From assembly GCA_036924085.1 (NCBI GenBank), contig JAVGWX010000012.1, forward strand, positions 34,364,119-34,428,118: a stretch of 64,000 nucleotides of DNA, read 5' to 3'. The notes beneath the pieces were generated by a model, which worked only from the letters and a program-made list of their open reading frames with translations, did not search any database and had not been told where the DNA came from. Below, piece by piece: positions 56,152 through 64,000 of the stretch; positions within the stretch are counted from its first letter, which is position 1; each line of letters begins with the position of its first letter. The position numbers and the translations under genes are program-made. This stretch comes from Ariolimax columbianus (taxonomy: Eukaryota; Mollusca; Gastropoda; Stylommatophora; Arionidae).

Positions 56152-56662
56152 CGACATAACGCGTTCCGTTCTCTGGACTGCGTTCTGCTACTTAGGCCCG
56201 TGTCAGGGTTTGGTAGCGGGAGATGGAAAACAAACGAAGCAAAGCCAAGACAAGTTAATACATTTAATATTCATCAGTTCATTGGCGTCTCAGTCACTGA
56301 TCATCATGCGCCTGGCGCCCTGGCGAAGTTTGCCCAGCTCTGTCTCCCGTTTTTCGACACAGTCTGCTATGGCTGCAAACGCCAGCACGTGAGTGGCAGT
56401 CCCTGTCGCAGATCGTACAATGGGGCTGAGGAGGCTGACTTGCCGGGGTGTTCCCCGATCTTTTCAGTCGTGCCCATTTCTCTAGATCCAGATGGCCTCT
56501 AGAAGCGTCGGCAATTACTGTGCACCTCCCTACTGACTGTCTGCAATCGACTCAATCCTGAGCTTTCGGCTTGGATTTCTCATGACGTCATGTCCATCTT
56601 GTATACGTCCTTGAATCGCGGTGTGGGGTAGTCGATTCCTTTAGCTGCAGTGATCAGATGTC
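56152..56662 (-). mobile_element. Zinc-finger LINE 3' end (unit 3, copy B)
   Basis: Complete counterpart of 7960-8470, with the normal continuation GATGGCCTCTAGAAGCG that copy A has lost. Confidence 0.8.
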
Positions 56663-56692
56663 CATAAAAGATATCCTATAACAGCCTTTACA

Positions 56693-58591
56693 ATGTATGT
56701 AAATATACACTCGCGAGCATACGACTACTCTAAGACAGATGAACAGAGAAGGAAAGATACAGACAGCCACATAAACTGGAAAGATATTGTCAGAGGTACA
56801 GACATTGAACAAGACGGAGAGTGTTTCAAAACACTTTTAGAACAACTAAAAGTCGAATATGTTCCATGTATGGAGGTAAACACCAATCATAAAAAGTGGA
56901 TTACTAGATTTGTAGCTAAATGTACAAGAGCTTAAAATAAAGTATATAAAGGCAAGTAAATGAAAAGAAATATATTTAAAATATTTGGACAAGCAAAACA
57001 TAGCTCAGAAAGTAAATAAAGCAGCAAAAATACTTCGAACAAAACTTACTAATTGGGATCAAGACTGATGGTAAAAGCTTCTTTTCTAATGTTAGAAATA
57101 AACAAAGACCTAAAGACAAGGTAGGCTTTCCCATAGACAGTACAGTGACAATAAGCAGTGAAAATAGGGAGATAGCTAATCTAATAAAGCAATACTTTGG
57201 CACAGTCTACACAAAAGAAGACTCCTCCAAGATACCAGAGCTTATACATATTTTAAAATGTCAAATGGATATAGTGCGATTAAAATCATTCTGTATTACG
57301 TAGGAAATGGTTCTAAAAAGATTGGAAGGATTAAAAGTGGATAAATGTACAGATCAAGATGGTATCCATTCATCAATGCTATTTGAAGCATAGGCTAACT
57401 AGTAAAACCATTGACTATATTATTTTCTCAATCACTTGCAAAATGGATTGTTCCAAGAGATTGGAAAGATGCAGGAGTGATTCCCTTATTCAAAAGAGGA
57501 AAGAAATCAGATCCAGCTAATTAAGTAAGTTTAACGAGCAAAGTCTGTAAATTGTTAGAGTTAATAATAAAAGAAAACATTGTAATGCATCTAGACAGGT
57601 TAAATCTAATCAGAAATATTCAGCATGGGTTTACTAGAGGGAGATCGTGCTTAACAAATCTATTGGAGTGCATGGGGGTGATTACTAAAATCATAGATAA
57701 GGGAGAACCAGTGGATGTTATTTATCTAGATTTTACAAAGGCTTCTGATATAGTACCTCATCAAAGATTATTTACAAAGTTAAAATCACATGGGATAGAT
57801 GAGCAGGTTGCCGAATGGATTGAAAGTTGGTTAACGGCATAAATAAGGAGTACTCTGAGTGGTGTGAAGTAAAAAATGAAACAAAATCACAGAATGAGCG
57901 AGAACAATACTAGAATGATAGATAACGAAAGGGACATAGGGGTAATAATATAGCATACAGGTAAGGTGAGTTAGCAAGTCCAGGTAGCAGTTAAAAAGTC
58001 AAATGCAACGTTAGGTATAATAAAAAAAAAGAAATATTAAACATAGGAGTAATGAGGTGATTGACAAACTGTATAAAGCATAAGTTAGACCTAGATCGGA
58101 GTACTGTGTGCAGGTGTGGAGTCCTTATCGTAGAAGAGATATAAATATGCTGGAAAGGATACAAAGAAGAGCGACAAAACTGATAGTGGGATTCCAGAAT
58201 TACAGTTACGAGGAAAGACTCAGAAAAACCGGCCGTTAGTGTCTAGAAAAGAGAAGAATTTAACGTGACTTAATCTAAGTTGATAAGATAATCACAGGAA
58301 AAGTTAAATTAGACTATAACAAGTTTTTAAAAATACAACCACCAACGAGAACAAGAGGGCACAGATACAAATTAACTAATTGGACACAGGACATTTTTTT
58401 TTATTCAGACAGTGGTGAATGCTTGGAATGCTTTGCCCCAGGAAATAGTGGAGGCAGAGACAGTTAATGCATTTAAGAATAAATAGGATGTACATAGTTA
58501 TTAGAGCAGGGTAATGCAAATGGGACTGGTTGTCTACAGACTCTGATGAGTTTTCTAAACCAATATAAAAACGTTATGTTAAGTTAAGTTA
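56693..58591 (+). mobile_element. CR1-like LINE relic (unit 3)
   Basis: Unit-2-type copy of 8501-10401 (same linker frameshift and TAG near 57301). A private TAA near 58081 (GCATAAGTT for GCATTAGTT) and a longer A-run near 58022 close the thumb frame that is open in units 1 and 2. Confidence 0.92.
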
Positions 58592-58601
58592 TGCCGTGTC
58601 T

Positions 58602-58780
58602 GTTAGCTTACTCAGTACGTTTTATGATTGTGCTAAGTTTTTGTTTCACCGCTTCACAGTGTTCTTTGTAGGACAATGTGCGATCCATTGTAATTCCTAG
58701 GTACTTGGGTGTATCTTTATGTTTAAGTTTATGCCCCTGCCAACTAATCTTTCAAACTCTCAAGGCTATTCTTACATCCT
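58602..58780 (-). pseudogene. RT fragment of a further LINE family (unit 3)
   Basis: Counterpart of 10412-10590 with TPKYLGITMDRTLSYKEH on the minus strand. Confidence 0.75.
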
Positions 58781-59264
58781 GTTGCAGCCCGCCACTTAAC
58801 GTCTTTTACAGGACGCACAAAAAATTAATCTGACATATTACGGGCATTCTACAGCAACAATAAATACAACAACAATAACAACAACATGCTGTTATGGCTT
58901 TTGAAGTCAGGATATCGGCTATTTCATTCTTATAAACTATGCAGGAGGAATGATTTCAAGAAATGCTATCTCGGCATAGATAAAGTCACACACTAACTCT
59001 AACCATTTTCATAAAGCTGTAGAAACTGATTCACATTTCTAATCGTGTTTACTTACTCTCAACTCTGTCAAATGATATTCTCATTAATAACTAAACCTGT
59101 ACGTCGCTAAGTGTCATTGAAGAAAATGTGGTGAATACGGGAGTTGGCCACGCCACCTCATTAAAAGCTGAGGTCTAGTACAGTGAAGTCTCTAACACTT
59201 CAACCTCGACATCAATGATTGCGAAAGGGTTAACTTTTCCTTTTCATGCTCAAATCATTTACAT
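58781..59264. other. No recognisable content (unit 3)
   Basis: Counterpart of 10591-11073. Confidence 0.5.
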
Positions 59265-60340
59265 CGAATACCAGTACCAAAGAAAGAAAAAGATAGAACA
59301 GATCCAAATTGATACAGGCCTATCAGTCTACTGAGCTGTGTAGGTAAACTGATGGAGCGTATGATAAACATCAGACTGATGTGGCACCTGGAAGAAAAAC
59401 ACATATTAATTCCACAGAAAGCAGGATTTAGACAACACAGATCCACTGAGGATCAAATCACTCTCATAGCGCAGGAAATAGAGGATGCTTACCAGGAGAA
59501 AAAGCATACATTAGCGGTTTGGGTGGATCTAGAGAAGGCATTTGACAAGGTGGGGAAAGAGGGACTTAAAGTCTATAAAGACTTAAAGTATCTGGAAAAA
59601 TGTACAGATTGATCAGCCACTATCTCGAAAACAGAACAGCCAGAGTTCAAGTACAAGGGAAGATGAGCAATAATGTGACACTGGAGCAGGGAGTACCCCA
59701 AGGGAGAGTACTGTCACCCACACTTTTTTCTGGTGTATATAAAAAACATAAAAGAGAATATATTAAGAAGAGTCCACAGCTCCATGCCTACAGACGATCT
59801 GGCTTTGTGGACCTCTGAAGAAAATCTTACCATAGCAAACAATCGGATGCAGCAGGCCCTTACATCGCTGGAGTAGTGGGCGAGGAGGCAGACAGACTGG
59901 CTAAAGAAGGTGCAAGGTTACCACAACCAGATTTTAGTGTGACCTACGAAGAGTTCAAAAGGTTTATTAGGGCCAGATACATGGCCAAATGGGAAACAGA
60001 GCATACTGGCTACACAAAAAAATGATGCCTATTACCAGTTGAACAGAAGAGAGCAGGTCGTGGTCTTCAGACTCCGCACAGGACACAACAGACTGAGGTA
60101 CCATCTATTCAATAAACTGAAGATAGGTGGTACTGACGAATGCACATGTGGTACAGGGAAAATGACCGCGGAACATCTGCTGCAAAATTGCTCGACATAC
60201 GAGAACCAGAGAAAACACATGTGGCCATCACCAGTGGCAACACTAGACAAGCTCTATGGCAGTGTCGACGGCCTCAGGATGACAGCTGCTTTCTTCGAAC
60301 AAATTCAAGTTGACGTCTGACAGCGTACGAAGAAGAAGAT
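59265..60340 (+). mobile_element. LINE-B second copy, internally deleted (unit 3)
   Basis: Counterpart of 11074-12149. It keeps the palm segment (LAVWVDLEKAFDK) that unit 2 has lost, so unit 2's 535-base deletion arose after unit 2 and this unit's parent separated. It ends TGA CAGCGTACGAAGAAGAAG. Confidence 0.92.
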
Positions 60341-60424
60341 TTACCTCGAATTGTTTTTAACACCTGTAGAAATTAACAATCATCTAACAATATACATATT
60401 TATATCTCTATATCTGTTGTTCAT

Positions 60425-60466
60425 CCTCTCTCTCTTTCTCTCTCTCTCTCTCTTTCTCTCTCTCTA
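60425..60466. repeat. (CT)n microsatellite (unit 3)
   Basis: Same run structure as 33208-33249. Confidence 0.93.
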
Positions 60467-63131
60467 CTTTGGTCTTCTTATGTCTCTGTACTCTCAGCAA
60501 TCAATGCTGACTACCAACTAATGTGTGACAAATATGAACTGCTGTGATCATATAAGACATTCCAATGTACCCCGCCCACTACCAGTTAAAGGCCAACACA
60601 AAATACAGAAGGGATTGAAGCTCACGAGCAAAAACATGCATTTAGAACGTGCCAACCGTAGCGACAATCCGCCCAACAAACTGTTGATTATGTCAAGGAA
60701 AGAATGTCAGAATACAAACACAGCCAACTTGCTGTTTACATTCATGGATACATCAAGTAATACAAATATACTGTAGTCGAGGATGCTGTGGTAGAAACTT
60801 CTCTATAAGAGGTTTAAGCTTTTATCAGATGGGGGTAGCCAGTTCCCTTCCTCGAGATCTTTGCTAACAATATCACTGATATATACATTTAATTTATTAC
60901 CGCCAGGGATGAGGTACTAGAATCTTCATTGTTCTGATACACACACAAATCCATGAACTGGTCAATACGACATGATACCGCACAATGGACAATGGTCTGT
61001 GATAGAAAAGGGCAAGTCTTCGTCATAGAATCCAGAAATTGAAACCTCTAATGAAACCAAAAACTTCAGGTTTTGTGAAAACCAATTCCTGTTCCTCTAT
61101 CATTTCTCCTAACAGTAAATCTGGTACTCGTTTACAGCTAGGTTGGCTGGAACAATATGCAGCCGGAAAGAAGCAGCCACTCTACCAACGTTGTATCCTA
61201 CGCTCTACATGTACATATAGTGTGGTCTTATGTTTCCTCTAATAACATGTCTTAATGGGAATCACACTTTTTCTTCTGCTTATCTCACGGAATAATCATT
61301 CCTTCATGGTTGTATGCTTAAACATCTATCTAATTGTTCTATTGTAGGTCAATGACCAATGTTTCGTTATTATTATTGTCATGATTATCATCATCATCAT
61401 GATCATCATCTTCTATCAACTTGTGTCGTTAGAAGGCGTGGAAGGGGGTGTAGTTTTATGTCGTGTGCCATCTTCGTCGCCGATGTTGTTGACATCCAGC
61501 GTTTCTTTAAACATAACAAAGGACATAACCAAACAAATACAAAAAATATATAATTAAGAGTTATCCCATCATAAAAAATTTGCGTGAGAGGTTCTGGCTT
61601 GGGCGTCTCCCCTCTTTATCCAGGTTACAAACCTTAGAACGAGTGAGCTATGGCCCTACACCAGAACCACATGGACGTGTACATTGGCATCTGTACACTG
61701 AAGGCGATAGGTGTTAATTATCCACCCGACCAAATTTCTCACGCTTGTTGTCGTCCTCGTGCACGACATATGGGGAGGAACAGCTCGCGACCCCAGGCGC
61801 TCGCGACGATTGTGACAGCAAAGCCGTGCTTATCACAAGAGCTGAACCTTGGACCTTGACCGGCGTCGAAGTCATGGAGCGAACTAGACAAGTAACTGGC
61901 AGAAGACAACACTGGCTGCTCCTGTAGCTGTTAATAGTAAGGTTAGAGTTAGCATATATGCTGATGCCTGTTTAAGTTAGCCCTGTTGTGGTGACAGCGA
62001 CTCGAATATTGTTTTTAAAATGAATTTAATAATATTCATCAAATGCAAATAAATGTTAGAAATTTCCGAAAGGTAAATTTCGTATGGTATGCTCCATTAA
62101 ACGCAACCTTAACTATTATAAGTATTTGCTTTATTTTCATGTAATTATTAAATGATTTATTTTATTGTAGTGCATTTATTACATCCCTTTCTTTTGAATA
62201 CATTGCCCTTTTGACGAAGTAATCATTGTCCGTGTAAATACAGTTCACTACTAGGCCGTGAAACTGTTATCTAGCTAATCGAAGATCCTGTGCTGAAAGT
62301 TGTTTATGGTTAAGTGTGCTTATATTCCGTGTGTGTTACTTTTAAATTGTTCAAGCTTGGATTTAATGATATGTAAGAAAATGTATGTGGACTTCTAAGT
62401 TATAAATTGCTCTAACATACCATCTATAGATTGTTAATCTCATTGTACATATCCAAATTTTAAACCGTACATTTTTTAGAACAGGACACCCATTACCATC
62501 ATTTTAATAACACTAGCCATATGGAATCTTGCATGTTTACTGCTGGCTGAATATATGTAGACATAATATTCATAATGTGGCAAAAGAAATACCTAAACAT
62601 TAAATTGAACCTTATTCCAGTGTGTGTTTGTTTCTTGTTTATTTCTTTATTTCACAAGACGCATAAATTGCCATATTAACAAATGTAAACAAACAGATAT
62701 TAAAGTACACATTCCTAAAGCCTAGGTATTGATAAAATTGCTCTTTGCCGTCACTCTGTGTATTTATGATATATTCGAAAACTGACACTATTAACATACA
62801 CCAAATTGAAGCATGGTAGTAATACATATCTTATTATTTTAAACATACATTTTTGTACGAATGCACATATTTCTTTACGTTTGTGCGTGCGTGTGTGTGC
62901 AACTGTGTAAAACACTACAGTATTGACAGATTTCCAAAACTACTTATTACGTACTGTTCCTACTGGCATTATAAATGCAGCTCTAGAATTGATTGCAAAA
63001 CACCTTTGTTTGGTTCTGTTGTTGTTGATTCATCCATTAAGCAAATACATACACAGTAGGCGTTTAGCTTGTTTGAAAAGGCCAGTCTTTGCAAACCGTC
63101 GAAGGGTTTGAGAGTTGATAATGCTATTGTG
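60467..63131. other. 2.6 kb with no recognisable gene (unit 3)
   Basis: Counterpart of 12277-14939. Both GCTCGCGAC words are present near 61785-61805. The tRNA-like relic lies at 61574-61654. Confidence 0.5.
61574..61654 (-). other. tRNA-like relic (unit 3)
   Basis: Same degenerate A-box-like and TTTGTAA-loop arrangement as at 13383-13463. Confidence 0.33.
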
Positions 63132-64000
63132 GTTAACATGTGGACAGTAAGATTATATGTACGAACGTAAATATTTCTGTGTGCGTGTTAACATGTGGAT
63201 AGCAAGATACTGTGTAGAAGATTAAAGCTTGGTGTCAGTCTGTTAATATGTTGATAGTGAGAAACTATGTAGGACATTAAAGCTCTGCGTTAGACTGCTA
63301 ACAAGCTTGCGGTTGGTGTGCTAACATGTGAATAGTAAAATATCATGTAGAAGATTAAATATTGGTGTCAATCTGCTAATATGTTGATAGTGAGATACTA
63401 TGTAGGACACCAAAGCTCTGCGTTAGACTGCTAACAAGCTTGCGGTTGGTGTGCTAACATGTGAATAGTAAAATATCATGTAGAAGATTAAAGCTTGGTG
63501 TCAATCTGCTAATATGTTGATAGTGAGATACTATGTAGGACATCAAAGCTCTGCATTAGACTGCTAACAAGCTTGCTGTTGGTGTTATAACATGTGAATT
63601 ATAAAATATCATGTAGAAGATTAAAACTTGGTGTCAATCTGCTAATATGTTGATAGTGAGATACTATGTAGGACATCAAAGCTCTGCATTAGAATGCTAA
63701 CAAGCTTGCTGTTGGATTTATAACATGTGAATTATAAAATATCATGTAGAAGATTAAAACTTGGTGTCAATCTGCTAATATGTTGATAGTGAGATACTAT
63801 GTAGGACATAAAAGCTCTGCGTTAGACTGCTAACAAGCTTGCGGTTGGTGTGCTAACATGTGAATAGTAAAATATCATGTAGAAGATTAAAGCTTGGTGT
63901 CAATCTGCTAATATGTTGATAGTGAGATACTATGTAGGACACCAAAGCTCTGCATTAGACTGCTAACAAGCTTGCTGTTGGTGTTATACCATGTGAACTA
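63132..64000 (+). repeat. Satellite field, cut by window end (unit 3)
   Basis: Start of the 55-bp monomer field. The 133-bp higher-order anchors lie at 63189, 63322, 63455, 63588, 63721 and 63854, with a seventh copy beginning near 63987 (ATACCATGTG variant) as the window ends. Confidence 0.95.

Larger units (their letters stand above)
50750..56496. repeat. Second copy of the 5.7-kb duplication, unit-2 type
   Basis: The second copy begins inside (ATC)n at 50750. It matches unit 2 rather than the adjacent first copy at about ten diagnostic sites, for example ACAACATACAG near 51263, GGTACTACACG near 51791, GGTAGTGGTAC near 53804 and the 3-base loss at 54902. A private deletion of about 23 bases near 51525 removes the codons before GSVHSLES in the LINE-A tail. 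The joint is treated under findings. Confidence 0.92.
42463..64000. repeat. Macrosatellite unit 3, recombinant and cut by window end
   Basis: This is the third head-to-tail copy. Up to 50749 it carries unit-1-type variants. From 50750 it re-enters the unit about 5.75 kb earlier in phase and carries unit-2-type variants, although it lacks unit 2's 535-base and 16-base deletions. It therefore contains two copies of the LINE-A / LINE-B / purine-tract block. It runs out of the window inside the 133-bp higher-order satellite. Confidence 0.93.

Noticed and set aside
1..64000. LTR retrotransposon, DNA transposon or viral insertion
   Set aside because: I found no gag, integrase, transposase, LTR pair or terminal inverted repeat; all transposon coding motifs belong to non-LTR elements.

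Overview
The window is gene-poor, repeat-dense animal DNA. I found no convincing host gene, no rRNA gene, no intact tRNA gene, no CRISPR array and no operon. The remains are of metazoan-type non-LTR retrotransposons (LINEs), a tRNA-derived SINE and a minisatellite. The mixture of EN-RT-RNase H LINEs with (GAA)n tails, CR1-like LINEs, LINEs with a C-terminal zinc finger of the DRDCHSR type, and a CATAAGAGGC-type dispersed motif looks to me like a mollusc, perhaps a gastropod. That assignment is inference from memory of repeat families, not a search result.

Layout. The whole window is a head-to-tail array of one unit of about 21 kb: unit 1 (1-21509), unit 2 (21510-42462) and unit 3 (42463-64000, cut by the window end). 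The copies differ by roughly 1-2% by eye plus private indels. Because the window is periodic, the phase chosen here (unit start at base 1) is arbitrary. Each unit contains, in order: relic 3' ends of a GAA-tailed LINE (called LINE-A here) and a CR1-like LINE; a minus-strand LINE 3' end whose tail is an (ATC)n microsatellite; a LINE-A RNase H fragment on the plus strand; a 3.4-kb minus-strand LINE-B (part of EN, RT, RNase H) nested between (TTC)n and a 190-base polypurine tract; a minus-strand zinc-finger LINE end; a 1.9-kb plus-strand CR1-like LINE; a short RT fragment of a further family; a second, internally deleted LINE-B on the plus strand; 2.6 kb without recognisable content; a 5.4-kb satellite field of 55-bp monomers, part of it organised as a 133-bp higher-order repeat and carrying a SINE and a tiny LINE tail; and another LINE-A 3' end.

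Unit 3 is a recombinant. Its left part (42463-50749) carries unit-1-type variants. At 50749/50750 it jumps back about 5.75 kb in unit phase, into the (ATC)n tract, and continues with unit-2-type variants to the window end. LINE-B, LINE-A and the purine tract are therefore present four times in the window.

Nothing here is expected to encode a functional protein. All four minus-strand LINE-B copies share the same stops and frameshifts, so the element was dead before the array amplified. The interest lies in the array itself: its unit size, the chimeric junction, the nested tail-into-tail insertion, the satellite's higher-order structure, and the arrangement of retroelement fragments on both strands, which would suit a small-RNA source locus (untested).
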